Part shown: piece after piece, positions 32,672 to 41,972 of the stretch
Layout: the number at the start of each line of letters is the position of its first letter
How positions within the stretch are numbered: position 1 is the stretch's first letter
Assembly (NCBI GenBank): GCA_050633645.1
Contig: JBOEGX010000002.1
Span: 310,001 to 374,000, forward strand
Length of the DNA stretch: 64,000 nt
DNA from: UBA1672 sp050633645
Lineage (GTDB): Bacteria > Pseudomonadota > Alphaproteobacteria > Micavibrionales > Micavibrionaceae
Reading direction: 5' to 3'
Program-made: the position numbers and the translations under genes
The notes under the pieces: generated by a model
Database searches by the model: none
Seen by the model: the letters and a program-made list of their open reading frames with translations, nothing else
What the model was told of the DNA's origin: nothing

Positions 32672-35140
32672 ATGACCGAAGCAAACCCAAAACCCGTTGG
32701 CGATAATGATGATTACGGCGCAGATTCCATTAAGGTCTTGCGCGGCCTAGAAGCCGTTCGTAAACGCCCAGGAATGTATATCGGAGACACCGATGACGGC
32801 ACAGGTTTGCATCACATGGTTTACGAAGTCGTGGATAACGCGATTGATGAATCTCTCGCTGGTTATTGCGACCGTATTGATATCGTGCTAAACGCTGATG
32901 GCTCTGTCACAGTCAAAGATAACGGCCGCGGAATTCCCGTTGGTGAACACTCCGAGGAAAAAGTCTCGGCCGCACAGGTCATTATGACACAACTCCACGC
33001 CGGTGGTAAATTCGACGATAACAGCTACAAAGTATCTGGTGGACTACATGGCGTTGGTGTATCTGTTGTAAACGCACTATCCGATTACCTTGATTTACAC
33101 ATCCGCCGCGAGGGAAAAGAGTGGCATATGCGCTTTCGTGGCGGTGACGCAGAAAACGGTCAGGATCTTGTTGCAATCCGCGATATGGAACCAGGTGAAC
33201 GCACAGGAACGCAAGTCACATTCTTGCCATCCCCCGAAACATTCGCAATGACGGAATATGACTTCAAAACACTTGAAAACCGCTTACGTGAATTGGCATT
33301 CTTGAATTCTGGCGTGAACATTTACCTTTCTGATAAACGCGCCGAAGAGGAAGAAGAATGGATCGTATCCCACCTTCACTTCGAAGGCGGAATCGAAAGC
33401 TTTGTCAAATATCTTGACCGCACAAAAAAATCCCTTATCTCCAAACCCGTCTCACTCTCTGGCACAGACGAAGAAAGCGGCGTGGTGGTTGAGGCCGCCC
33501 TTGAATGGACAGACGCCTATCACGAAACAATGCTCTGCTTCACCAACAACATCCCACAACGTGACGGCGGAACGCATTTGGCAGGATTCCGTGGCGCACT
33601 CACTCGTATCCTCGGAAAATACGCCGAGGAAAAAGGCCTCCTCAAGAAAGAGAAAAACAAACTCACTGGCGAAGACATGCGCGAAGGACTAACCTGCGTT
33701 CTTTCCGTAAAAGTCCCCGACCCAAAATTCTCATCACAAACAAAAGACAAACTTGTCTCCTCCGAAGTCCGCCCCGTTGTTGAAGGCGCAATTTCCGAAT
33801 ATCTCGGCACTTGGCTCGAAGAAAACCCCGCCGAGGCAAAAATCATTGTCGGCAAAATCATCGAAGCCGCAAGCGCCCGTGAAGCCGCGCGCCGCGCCCG
33901 TGACTTAACTCGCCGCAAGGGCATCATGGATGTCTCATCCCTGCCGGGTAAACTGGCCGATTGCCAATCCAAAGACCCCGCCGTTTCTGAAATCTTCATT
34001 GTTGAGGGAGATTCTGCGGGCGGCTCAGCAAAGCAAGCTCGTGACCGCCATAATCAGGCCATCCTACCCCTGCGTGGTAAAATCCTAAACGTTGAACGCG
34101 CCCGCTTTGACCGCATGCTCGGCTCTGATCAGGTCGGCACGCTCATCACCGCGCTCGGCACATCTATTGGTCCTGATGAATTTAACATCGAAAAAGCCCG
34201 CTATCACAAAATCGTCATCATGACGGATGCGGATGTTGACGGCGCGCATATTCGCACGCTATTGCTCACCTTCTTCTTCCGCTATATGCCTGAAATTATA
34301 GAACGCGGATACCTCTACATCGCGCAGCCACCCTTGTTTAAGGTCAAACGTGGAAAATCGAGTGAGATTTACCTCAAAGATGAACGCTCCCTCGAAGATC
34401 ACCTCATCACCGTCGCCATTGACGAAGTCGTGATAACCGACCACAAAAACGAAACACGCTCTGGTAAGGACTTGCAAGAATTACTCCTGAAATCCCGTGC
34501 CCTTCGCAACTCCATTAACGCCCTCTCCGCCCGCGCGGGAAACCGCCGCGTCGTGGAACAGGCCGCCATCGCAGGTGCATTTGACGAAAACGTCCTGCGC
34601 GATGAAGAGCTCGGCACGTCTTACGCAAAAAAGGCCGCCGCCCGCCTCGACACTCTCGAAGCCAAAAACGACAAGGGCTGGGACGGGTCATTCGCCATTG
34701 ATCGCGGATACACTTTCTGGAAAACATCACGCGGCATCACCGAACGCGTACGCCTTTCGATTGACCGCGTACGCTCCCCCGATGCGCGCCGTTTAGACAC
34801 CGCAAAAGCATGGCTAAAGGACATCTTCGATGGCTCCGTTGAAATCACAGAAAACGGAAAACTCTTGGCAAAGGTCAACGGCCCCGCCGCATTCTATGAC
34901 CGCATCCAAGAGGCCGGCCGCAAGGGCTTGCAAATCTCCCGCTATAAGGGTCTCGGTGAAATGAACCCGGAACAGCTTTGGGAAACAACGCTCGACCCGA
35001 ATGTACGCACACTGCTACAGGTAAAAGTGGCCGACGCGATCAAGGCTGATGAGCTTTTCTCAACCCTAATGGGCGACGTCGTCGAACCCCGCCGCGAATT
35101 CATCCAGGACAACGCCCTCAAATCAAATATTGATGTTTAA
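32672..35140 (+). CDS. gyrB: DNA gyrase subunit B
   Basis: GyrB supplies the ATPase and part of the cleavage core of gyrase, which introduces negative supercoils. The 822-residue protein has the GHKL ATPase motifs (GLHHMVYEVVDNAIDESLAG, DNGRGIPVGEH, GGLHGVGVSVVNALS). The transducer follows, then the TOPRIM domain (EGDSAGGSAKQARDRHNQAILPLRGKILNVE, DADVDGAHIRTLLLTFF) and the C-terminal RYKGLGEMNPEQLWETT. It begins MTEANPKPVGDNDDYGADSIKVLRGLEAVRKRPGMYIGD. The upstream 235 bases are AT-rich, presumably the promoter. It is followed by an intrinsic terminator. Confidence 0.99.
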   Translation: MTEANPKPVGDNDDYGADSIKVLRGLEAVRKRPGMYIGDTDDGTGLHHMVYEVVDNAIDESLAGYCDRIDIVLNADGSVTVKDNGRGIPVGEHSEEKVSAAQVIMTQLHAGGKFDDNSYKVSGGLHGVGVSVVNALSDYLDLHIRREGKEWHMRFRGGDAENGQDLVAIRDMEPGERTGTQVTFLPSPETFAMTEYDFKTLENRLRELAFLNSGVNIYLSDKRAEEEEEWIVSHLHFEGGIESFVKYLDRTKKSLISKPVSLSGTDEESGVVVEAALEWTDAYHETMLCFTNNIPQRDGGTHLAGFRGALTRILGKYAEEKGLLKKEKNKLTGEDMREGLTCVLSVKVPDPKFSSQTKDKLVSSEVRPVVEGAISEYLGTWLEENPAEAKIIVGKIIEAASAREAARRARDLTRRKGIMDVSSLPGKLADCQSKDPAVSEIFIVEGDSAGGSAKQARDRHNQAILPLRGKILNVERARFDRMLGSDQVGTLITALGTSIGPDEFNIEKARYHKIVIMTDADVDGAHIRTLLLTFFFRYMPEIIERGYLYIAQPPLFKVKRGKSSEIYLKDERSLEDHLITVAIDEVVITDHKNETRSGKDLQELLLKSRALRNSINALSARAGNRRVVEQAAIAGAFDENVLRDEELGTSYAKKAAARLDTLEAKNDKGWDGSFAIDRGYTFWKTSRGITERVRLSIDRVRSPDARRLDTAKAWLKDIFDGSVEITENGKLLAKVNGPAAFYDRIQEAGRKGLQISRYKGLGEMNPEQLWETTLDPNVRTLLQVKVADAIKADELFSTLMGDVVEPRREFIQDNALKSNIDV

Positions 35141-35174
35141 TTAGGCACACACACTTCTATCTTATTATAAAATA

Positions 35175-35203
35175 CACGGAGATAATCTTTCCGTGCATTT
35201 TTT
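35175..35203 (+). terminator. Rho-independent terminator of gyrB
   Basis: CACGGA at 35175-35180 pairs with TCCGTG at 35190-35195, followed by CATTTTTT. It starts 35 bases after the gyrB stop. Confidence 0.75.
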
Positions 35204-35303
35204 ATGCGCCAACCAAAACAATGAAATAAACAACAACCAAACATGGATACAATATGCACCAACCGCATACATCCAATAGCGTCATCAAGCGCGAATATGC
35301 GGC

Positions 35304-35337
35304 GGGATAAATCACACATATTTATGTGAGAAATCCC
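35304..35337. repeat. Long interrupted palindrome in the gyrB-argS gap
   Basis: GGGAT at 35304-35308 pairs with ATCCC at 35333-35337, and inside them TCACACAT faces ATGTGA across ATTT. The 500-base gap from 35204 to 35705 contains no gene that I can support; it is AT-rich with only this hairpin standing out. An 84-codon frame on the minus strand runs through this and the gyrB terminator and is probably spurious. Confidence 0.4.
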
Positions 35338-35705
35338 ACAAAAAATCATCCTTTCGAAAACCTGATCCGCAAGCAAAAAACATCGCACCACCCAGTCACG
35401 AATAGCAATATAAAGGCAGCCAAAATATCAGGGCAAAAACCCCGCACACAATAACAAATTCTCAAAAAAACCATCTGCGGATGCATCTGGCAAAGAACAA
35501 GAAAACTAAAAGAGATAAGCTTTCTAAATTAAATAATATTTATAAAATCACGTCCAATCAACAAAAAAATAAACAATAACAACGCCTTAATAAAGCAATC
35601 ATACGGGCATAGCATCGTGAAAAAACCGCAACATAAAAACAAGGTTGATACCCCAATAAAAGAAATATAAAACCTTGTTTAAGAAACAAAAAATAAAGAG
35701 CACAC

Positions 35706-37442
35706 ATGTCATCACTATCGGCGAAACTAACGGGAATTTTTGAAACAGCATTCAAGGCTTTAGAGCTACCAATCGAACATGCGCGCGTTGCGACATCGAC
35801 CCAATCACAAGACACTCAATTCCAATGCAACGGCGCAATGCCATGCGCGAAAATTGCGGGAAAAAATCCACGCGCCATCGCCCAAGACATTATTGACCAA
35901 ATTCAAAAAAATGCCGACCACCAAAAAATATTTGCCGACCTATCCATCGGTGGCCCAGGCTTTATCAACATCACATTAAATGACGCCTATATCGCCGCGC
36001 ACCTCAAAACATTATGCGATGACGAAACGCTTGGCGTTGATGCAACCGACAAAAATGAAACCATCGTCCTTGATTACGGCGGACCAAACATTGCCAAGGC
36101 CATGCATGTCGGCCATTTGCGAAGCTCCATCATCGGCGATACACTCCGCCGCCTATATAAATTTGCAGGATTCATTACAATCGGTGACGTGCATATGGGC
36201 GATTGGGGAACACCAATGGGCATGATCCTGTCCGAGCTTGAGCTAATGAAGTTCGACGGCGAAATTACAATGGAGATGCTCGCCGAAATTTACCCAAAAG
36301 CATCCACCGCATGTAAAGAAGATGAGAGCCGCATGGCACTCGCCCGCGAAGCCACCAAAAAACTCCAAGAAGGTGATCCTGAATACACAAAAACTTGGCG
36401 TAAATTTATTGACGTATCAATCGCAGGTATGAAAAAGAATTTCGATTCCCTCGGCGTACATTTCGACGAATGGAAAGGCGAAAGCGATGCCCATAAACAT
36501 ATCGAAAACATGGTCACAGATTTAAAATCCAAAAACCTAGCCATCGAAAGCGAGGGAGCGCTTATCATCAATGTCTCAAAAGACGATGACAAAAAAGAAG
36601 TCCCGCCGCTCATCCTGCTCAAATCTGATGGCGCGGTTCTATACGGCACAACCGATTTGGCCACCATTATCGACCGCATCAAAACACACAACCCAACGAA
36701 AATCGTCTATATCGTCGATCAACGCCAAGCCCTTCATTTCGAACAAGTCTTCCGCGCCGCGCAAAAAACAAACATCGCGCCGGAAGACAAGGTAGAGCTT
36801 ATCCACGCGGGATTCGGCACAATGAACGGCACCGACGGAAAACCTTTTAAAACCCGCGCTGGCGGCGTCATGCGCTTAGAAGACCTAATTTCAATGGCAG
36901 AGGAAAAAGCTCTCACCCGTCTGAACGAAGCCGATCTTGCCAAAGACATGAACAAGGCCGAGCGCATGAACATCGCCCGTAAAGTTGGCATCGCCGCCCT
37001 GAAATTCGCCGATCTGCAAAACAACCGAATCGCCGATTACGTTTTCGACATCGACCGCATGACATCTTTTGAGGGAAAAACGGGCCCCTATCTTCTCTAT
37101 CAAGCCGTACGTATTCAATCACTCTTGAAAAAAGCAGGTGTTGAAAATGCGATAAAATGCGATGAATACAAACTCGACGACGCGGATCGCGGCCTCGCTT
37201 TGCTTCTCGCCGAATTCCCAACCCATTTCGAAAACACCCTTAAAAACAACACGCCGCATATTTTATGTGATTACGTTTATAAACTCTCACAAGAATTCAG
37301 CTCATTCTACGGCAACTGCCATATTCTATCAGAAAGCGATGAAGCCAAAAAAACAAGCCGTTTGGCCCTGTGCGGGCAAACTCATAAAACACTAGTTCTT
37401 ATTCTGGGCTTGCTTGGAATAAACATCCCCGAAAGAATGTAA
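35706..37442 (+). CDS. argS: Arginyl-tRNA synthetase
   Basis: The 578-residue class I synthetase charges tRNA-Arg. It has the N-terminal Add-1 domain (PRAIAQDIIDQIQ), the HIGH-type motif in AKAMHVGHLRSSIIGDTLRR, GDVHMGDWGTPMG, and VYIVDQRQALHFEQVF. It then shows the TRAGGVMRLEDLI segment typical of ArgRS in place of a canonical KMSKS, and the C-terminal anticodon-binding DALR domain (FSSFYGNCHIL...SRLALCGQT). All family landmarks are in place. It is followed after 34 bases by a Fic-like gene. Confidence 0.98.
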   Translation: MSSLSAKLTGIFETAFKALELPIEHARVATSTQSQDTQFQCNGAMPCAKIAGKNPRAIAQDIIDQIQKNADHQKIFADLSIGGPGFINITLNDAYIAAHLKTLCDDETLGVDATDKNETIVLDYGGPNIAKAMHVGHLRSSIIGDTLRRLYKFAGFITIGDVHMGDWGTPMGMILSELELMKFDGEITMEMLAEIYPKASTACKEDESRMALAREATKKLQEGDPEYTKTWRKFIDVSIAGMKKNFDSLGVHFDEWKGESDAHKHIENMVTDLKSKNLAIESEGALIINVSKDDDKKEVPPLILLKSDGAVLYGTTDLATIIDRIKTHNPTKIVYIVDQRQALHFEQVFRAAQKTNIAPEDKVELIHAGFGTMNGTDGKPFKTRAGGVMRLEDLISMAEEKALTRLNEADLAKDMNKAERMNIARKVGIAALKFADLQNNRIADYVFDIDRMTSFEGKTGPYLLYQAVRIQSLLKKAGVENAIKCDEYKLDDADRGLALLLAEFPTHFENTLKNNTPHILCDYVYKLSQEFSSFYGNCHILSESDEAKKTSRLALCGQTHKTLVLILGLLGINIPERM

Positions 37443-37476
37443 TTTCTTAAAATCCCAATTGATTTGATTCGATGAC

Positions 37477-38394
37477 ATGGCTATAGTCGGCTACATGCTC
37501 GGACTTCAAAATGTAAAAGTAACGCAAAAAATGATGAAAACCGTCGGTGATATCGACGCGTTTAAAGGCGCTTGGGGTGCATTAGAAAACCACACAACAT
37601 CATTACAATTATTGGGTGATGTATCCAGTTTTGGCCGAAATTTCAAAGAAATTGCAAATAGTTGGCACGATCAACCTTTAGACGTTGATTTACTATGCCG
37701 CCTGCACGCCGTGTTCACGGGCTCTAAAAAAGTCAGTATTTTTAAGGAACAAAACACCCCTCTAGAAGTTTTTAAAGGCGATGAACTTATCGGTACATTA
37801 AACGCCGCCACCCCCGAAGAGATTCGTAACTTTATGCCACGCCTTATGAAATGGGCCGATGACGAATTTAAGAAAGAGGAAATGCACCCTCTTTTCATCA
37901 TCGCCATATTCATTGCTATTTTCTTACAATTTTGCCCTTTTGATAAGGGAAACCAAAAATTAATGCGTATGCTTATTATCCTGCTGATGTTTAAAGAAGG
38001 TTATGGATACGCGCCATATTCAACGCTCGATTCTCTTCTCGATGAACGCGCAGAGGAATATCTAAACGCCTTAAAACACACCCAAACCACATTGGCAAAG
38101 GGCAATATTGACTGGAATATCTGGCTCGAATTTTTCTTCGATCTGCTCAAGGCACAAAAAGATAAATTACAAGACCGCGTTGAAAAAGGCAGCAGCGAAA
38201 TCGTAAACATGCCCGAACTTTCAACCAAAATCCTCAAACAGTTCGAAAAACATGACCGTTTAAGCATGAAAGAAATAGAGCGCCTAACCCGTGGCAAACG
38301 CTCCACCCTAAAACTTCGCCTATCTGAATTGGTTGACGGTGGATACCTCATGCGTCACGGTCAGGCACGCGCCACATGGTACAGCCGCGTTTAA
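37477..38394 (+). CDS. Fic-domain-like protein with degenerate active site and C-terminal winged helix
   Basis: The 305-residue protein follows the Fic plan: PLDVDLLCRLHAVFTG before the core, NAATPEEIRNFMPRLMKW, and HPLFIIAIFIAIFLQFCPFDKGNQKLMR (around residues 137-164). The canonical core HPFxxGNGRxxR reads CPFDKGNQKLMR at residues 153-164: catalytic His is Cys, and GR after GN is QK. AMP-transfer activity by the standard mechanism is therefore unlikely. The C terminus (STKILKQFEKHDRLSMKEIERLTRGKRSTLKLRLSELVDGGYL) is a winged-helix DNA-binding domain, as in Fic-type regulators. No toxin-antitoxin partner is adjacent. The start at 37477 has a weak ribosome-binding site. Confidence 0.75.
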   Translation: MAIVGYMLGLQNVKVTQKMMKTVGDIDAFKGAWGALENHTTSLQLLGDVSSFGRNFKEIANSWHDQPLDVDLLCRLHAVFTGSKKVSIFKEQNTPLEVFKGDELIGTLNAATPEEIRNFMPRLMKWADDEFKKEEMHPLFIIAIFIAIFLQFCPFDKGNQKLMRMLIILLMFKEGYGYAPYSTLDSLLDERAEEYLNALKHTQTTLAKGNIDWNIWLEFFFDLLKAQKDKLQDRVEKGSSEIVNMPELSTKILKQFEKHDRLSMKEIERLTRGKRSTLKLRLSELVDGGYLMRHGQARATWYSRV

Positions 38395-38395
38395 G

Positions 38396-39127
38396 TTACC
38401 GTTCTATCAACGCATAATAAAAATGGTATGTCCCACTCGCAGGTGTGCCCCCGCCTTCAAAACAGCCAAATTGAAATCCCTGTAATTCCGCTCCCGAATC
38501 TGAAATCGCATCACTCCCGCTTATCACTCCCACATATTTCGTAGAAGCATACGCATTTGCTTGATCTTGCGGCGGATTGCCCGATGGGTTATCGATTCCA
38601 ATTTTATCATTAAGCGATATGCAAACCTCTTTTTTCAAAAAAGGTAAAATCACCATAAGGTCATTCGCTGTAGAGCTTGGGCTATCTGTCTTTGTCGTCG
38701 CCGTAAAAAACCATTCACCATAAAGCCCAGACGCCGAATTCGCGCTATCAAGCCAATCCGTTAAGGGCACGCTATACTTTACCCCCGCACCATTGACATT
38801 AAAAACATCGCATGATTGATCAACGGGACTACCTGCATTGACATATCCTGCAAGTTTCGAATTATCAAAATTTATATCATTTTCCGAACAACCGCGGCGA
38901 CGTATACGACTAACCCCCTGCTCAAGAGTTTGTGCATAATTAAAAATTTCACTAACCGCAAGCTGCCGCTGCCTATCTGTCATGGCATCAGTGGATTTCC
39001 CCCTCATGCTACGCGACACAACAAAGGCCAGTGTCCCAAACAAAAGCACACCAAGAAGAATATAAAAAAAGGCGCTTCCCTTTTGAGAACTGCACCCTGA
39101 TTTACAACTATTCTTGTGCATCATCAT
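38396..39127 (-). CDS. Pilin-like exported protein at the end of the Dot/Icm coupling operon
   Basis: The 243-residue protein starts with a short basic, cysteine-containing leader. A single hydrophobic helix follows (KGSAFFYILLGVLLFGTLAFVVSR), then a periplasmic domain rich in S, G, N and D with four cysteines. The helix right after a glycine resembles type IV pilin/pseudopilin N termini, although the usual Glu at position +5 is missing. The gene begins within the last 20 bases of the DotL-like gene (ATGATGATG, start taken at 39127), so it is translationally coupled to it. A surface-exposed accessory of the secretion system is a reasonable inference. Confidence 0.5.
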   Translation of the reverse strand: MMMHKNSCKSGCSSQKGSAFFYILLGVLLFGTLAFVVSRSMRGKSTDAMTDRQRQLAVSEIFNYAQTLEQGVSRIRRRGCSENDINFDNSKLAGYVNAGSPVDQSCDVFNVNGAGVKYSVPLTDWLDSANSASGLYGEWFFTATTKTDSPSSTANDLMVILPFLKKEVCISLNDKIGIDNPSGNPPQDQANAYASTKYVGVISGSDAISDSGAELQGFQFGCFEGGGTPASGTYHFYYALIER

Positions 39128-41957
39128 TAGGCTTCTTTTGGAAAATGGCTGGCTTCGCTGGCGTATCCGTTTTCGGCGCTTTTGTTTGCAATGGCGCTGC
39201 GGACGGTGCCTCAACCGCAACAGGCGGAACACTCTCCTGCGGTTTAGCACCGAATATCGCGGGCTTCGCAGGTGAAGTATCCGCCTCAGGCACTTCTGGT
39301 GTTTTCACCACTGGCTCGGCTTCTGGCGTTTCCATCACGACAGGGGGGGTACTCTCTTGTGGTTTTGCACCAAATATAGCGGGTTTAGCCGAAGCATCCG
39401 CCTTTGACACTTCTGGTTTTTCCGCATCAGAACCAAACAAACTCGCCTTCGCAGAATCCGCCGCCTTCTTCATCGCATCAGAACCATGATCACTCTTCTC
39501 TTCTTGTGCAACATCCACTGGCGCATCAGGTTTCGCTCCAAATATCGCGGGCTTCGCAGGTGAAGAAGGTATTTTTGCCTTTTCTGGCGTCTGAACAGGT
39601 GCTGTCGTTTGCGGCGGCGTTACAGGTGTTTCCTTCTTCGCCCCAAAAACAGAAGGCTTCGCAGGAGAATCAGCTTTAATGGGCTGCCCTGCAGCAGGCG
39701 GTTTTGTTTGCGGCGCAGCTGGTTGCGTAGGTGATGCATCAGGCTTCGAACCAAATACTGACGGTTTCGCAGATGATTGTGGCTGCGGCGTTTCAATAGG
39801 CTTAACCTCTACATCACCTGGGCGCGTCGCCGTTAAAACGGGTGGCTTTTGCGCCATAGGATTAACTTTTTCTACTGGCGCAGCAGGCTCTGTCTTAACT
39901 GATTGAGCAGGAGCAACACCACCACCCGAAGATGATCCACCACCACTCGCACTACCTGCCGCAACCGCTCCACTCGCCGCGGGAATTTCACCACTCAACG
40001 CGTGAATTCCCACCAAAGCAGCAATCGCCGCTTCAACAGGATTAACCGAAGGCTTATTATATTTTACAAATCCATCATGCAGCGCCGCAATCTCAACCGA
40101 CGTCTCAACCGCAACATCCGCGCGAATGGCCGTCCAGGTCTTATTCACCATAAGATCACGCAATTTCGTAATAGATCCCGCATGCTTAATAATTGTCTCA
40201 TCCGCAGGCGGCAAAGTCATAAAGCGCGTAACACGCATTGCCTTTGCAAACCCTGGGTTAGAATAGAAAATGGCACAATCAACAACAGTTTCACCAAAGG
40301 TAACAACGGCTTGCCCCTCTTTAAATCCGCGCAAACCATCATAACTCGCACGCGGACGAAGCTGAACACCCGCTTGCTTTGTATCATGGTAAGACATGCT
40401 CCCGCCTGATGTCTGAAACCCTGAAACTTCTGTCACCATTGCGCTACCAACGGTTTTTTCGAAGAAATCTTTGGTCTCAGTCGGGTCTTCCAATTTACCA
40501 AACAACTTAATATTACAGTTCGCTGTGATAGATTGCGCTTCCTCACGAACACGTTTTTTCATCGCTGGTAAATCCTGTCCCGCAAAAACAAGTGAGAAAC
40601 CAAGAGAACGTGCCTGCGCTGCCATAACCGCCATACCTTCGGCAACATAATAACCAACCTCGTCAAACACCGTCATAAACGGCGTTGACGAATGCGTCGG
40701 TTTATTCTCAATGACAGATTCAGACGCACCTTCAACAGTTGAGCCCAATGTAGAACCCATCATCCCCTTAATAGAAGACGCAACAATTTTACCAAGATTG
40801 GCAACCTCATCGCCCGATTTTTCAAGAGCAGGAACCAACACAATCAAAATACGACGGTTCAAAACAACATCAACCATATCAACATCTGCGGCCTGCGTAT
40901 CAAAGATATAACCATAATCATCGCCCAAAGATTGCAAGCTCCGCGTGAACTGCATCGCTAGATAGCCGTGCTGCTGTGATGCAGTTTCTGTGTTATATTG
41001 CGGCGTATCGGGTCCAGGCGGCTTCACCTTACCTTCATCATCATACGCCTCACCTATAAATCCAGGCAACGTATCAAGGTAACCCGTCATACCCGCCCGT
41101 ATCTCCGCCGGCACAACATCATCCCGCGCAAGTTTAATTACGTTATTAAGAGAAAGATAATCCCGAATCGTCCGCACAGACATCGGAATTTCTTGATTAT
41201 CCCGCTTCCATGTCAAAACAGGCATCATAGAACCAACCAAAGATACCGCACGCTCTTTCCACATCGCATTATCACCGCCCGATTCAGGCATCAAACTCAC
41301 AAGCATATTTGTAAGGTAAGACGCAGAGCCCGAAGAAAACGGGTTCATCGTATTCGATGGCGCCTGAACATCAGAGTTACCCGTCATATAGTTCAAAACA
41401 AGCAAGTCATCATCACGCCCAAAACGACGCACCAAAGATGAAAGAGATGACCACAAATCCGTATCCGCTTTACCATCAACATACACAAACCCAGATCCCC
41501 AAGCCATCGCATTGGTAACCAAGGATTTCAAACCCTCTGTCTTACCAGCACCTGTCGTACCAAGATAAAGAATATGTGTTCTAATATCGGAATTCGTAAA
41601 CCAAACTTCTTCATTGGTTTTTTCAACATTTCCAAGATATAAAATCCCTTCAGATTTCCCTTTTTTCCCTCCACGCCCATTATTCGGATCAAGCCACTTA
41701 GAACCAAGAGGCATCTTAAAGGCCAAACTACGATCTCGCGTAGTCAGCCATAAAAAATACAAAAGCATAATGAATAAAATAAGATCAGCAAACACAAGCA
41801 TCCAGTCACTCATATAAACGCCACAAGCAACACCCGCAAAAATAATTCCCGAGTTATCTTTCTTTGTCAGGCCGTCAGCAATCCGCGTGGTAAGCGGGCG
41901 CACATCCCGCAGAATGGCTTCATGCTTATGTTCATATTTTCTTTGATCTAATGCCAT
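39108..41957 (-). CDS. dotL: DotL/IcmO-type type IVB secretion coupling ATPase
   Basis: The 949-residue protein has N-terminal membrane helices (residues ~38-72), then a VirD4/TraD-like ATPase domain. Walker A is GTTGAGKT at residues 133-140, followed by VYVDGKADTDLW. Walker B (TVFDEVGYYVAEGM) and AQARSLGFSLVFAGQD come later. These stretches match DotL/IcmO and TrbC-like coupling proteins of type IVB systems and IncI plasmids. From about residue 650 the chain becomes a 300-residue Ala/Pro/Lys-rich tail with seven copies of a short motif like AKPAIFGAK. In Legionella the DotL tail recruits adaptor chaperones that deliver substrates; a similar docking role here is inferred. The gene follows the 181-residue protein after 15 bases and DotM upstream. 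Confidence 0.88.
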   Translation of the reverse strand: MALDQRKYEHKHEAILRDVRPLTTRIADGLTKKDNSGIIFAGVACGVYMSDWMLVFADLILFIMLLYFLWLTTRDRSLAFKMPLGSKWLDPNNGRGGKKGKSEGILYLGNVEKTNEEVWFTNSDIRTHILYLGTTGAGKTEGLKSLVTNAMAWGSGFVYVDGKADTDLWSSLSSLVRRFGRDDDLLVLNYMTGNSDVQAPSNTMNPFSSGSASYLTNMLVSLMPESGGDNAMWKERAVSLVGSMMPVLTWKRDNQEIPMSVRTIRDYLSLNNVIKLARDDVVPAEIRAGMTGYLDTLPGFIGEAYDDEGKVKPPGPDTPQYNTETASQQHGYLAMQFTRSLQSLGDDYGYIFDTQAADVDMVDVVLNRRILIVLVPALEKSGDEVANLGKIVASSIKGMMGSTLGSTVEGASESVIENKPTHSSTPFMTVFDEVGYYVAEGMAVMAAQARSLGFSLVFAGQDLPAMKKRVREEAQSITANCNIKLFGKLEDPTETKDFFEKTVGSAMVTEVSGFQTSGGSMSYHDTKQAGVQLRPRASYDGLRGFKEGQAVVTFGETVVDCAIFYSNPGFAKAMRVTRFMTLPPADETIIKHAGSITKLRDLMVNKTWTAIRADVAVETSVEIAALHDGFVKYNKPSVNPVEAAIAALVGIHALSGEIPAASGAVAAGSASGGGSSSGGGVAPAQSVKTEPAAPVEKVNPMAQKPPVLTATRPGDVEVKPIETPQPQSSAKPSVFGSKPDASPTQPAAPQTKPPAAGQPIKADSPAKPSVFGAKKETPVTPPQTTAPVQTPEKAKIPSSPAKPAIFGAKPDAPVDVAQEEKSDHGSDAMKKAADSAKASLFGSDAEKPEVSKADASAKPAIFGAKPQESTPPVVMETPEAEPVVKTPEVPEADTSPAKPAIFGAKPQESVPPVAVEAPSAAPLQTKAPKTDTPAKPAIFQKKPNDDAQE
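39135..39776 (-). repeat. Seven-fold tandem-like motif in the DotL tail
   Basis: Seven spaced copies of a 9-10 residue motif occur in about 215 residues: SAKPSVFGSK, PAKPSVFGAK, PAKPAIFGAK, AKASLFGSD, SAKPAIFGAK, PAKPAIFGAK and PAKPAIFQKK. The linkers differ in length and sequence and are rich in P, E, T and V. Four copies are nearly identical at protein level and use similar codons, suggesting recent internal duplication or recombination. Confidence 0.8.
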
Positions 41958-41972
41958 AGCTAACTAAAAATC

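Noticed and set aside
35137..35391. 84-codon minus-strand ORF after gyrB
   Set aside because: It runs through the gyrB terminator and a palindrome, overlaps the gyrB end, has a Cys/Phe-rich, non-protein-like composition and no ribosome-binding site.
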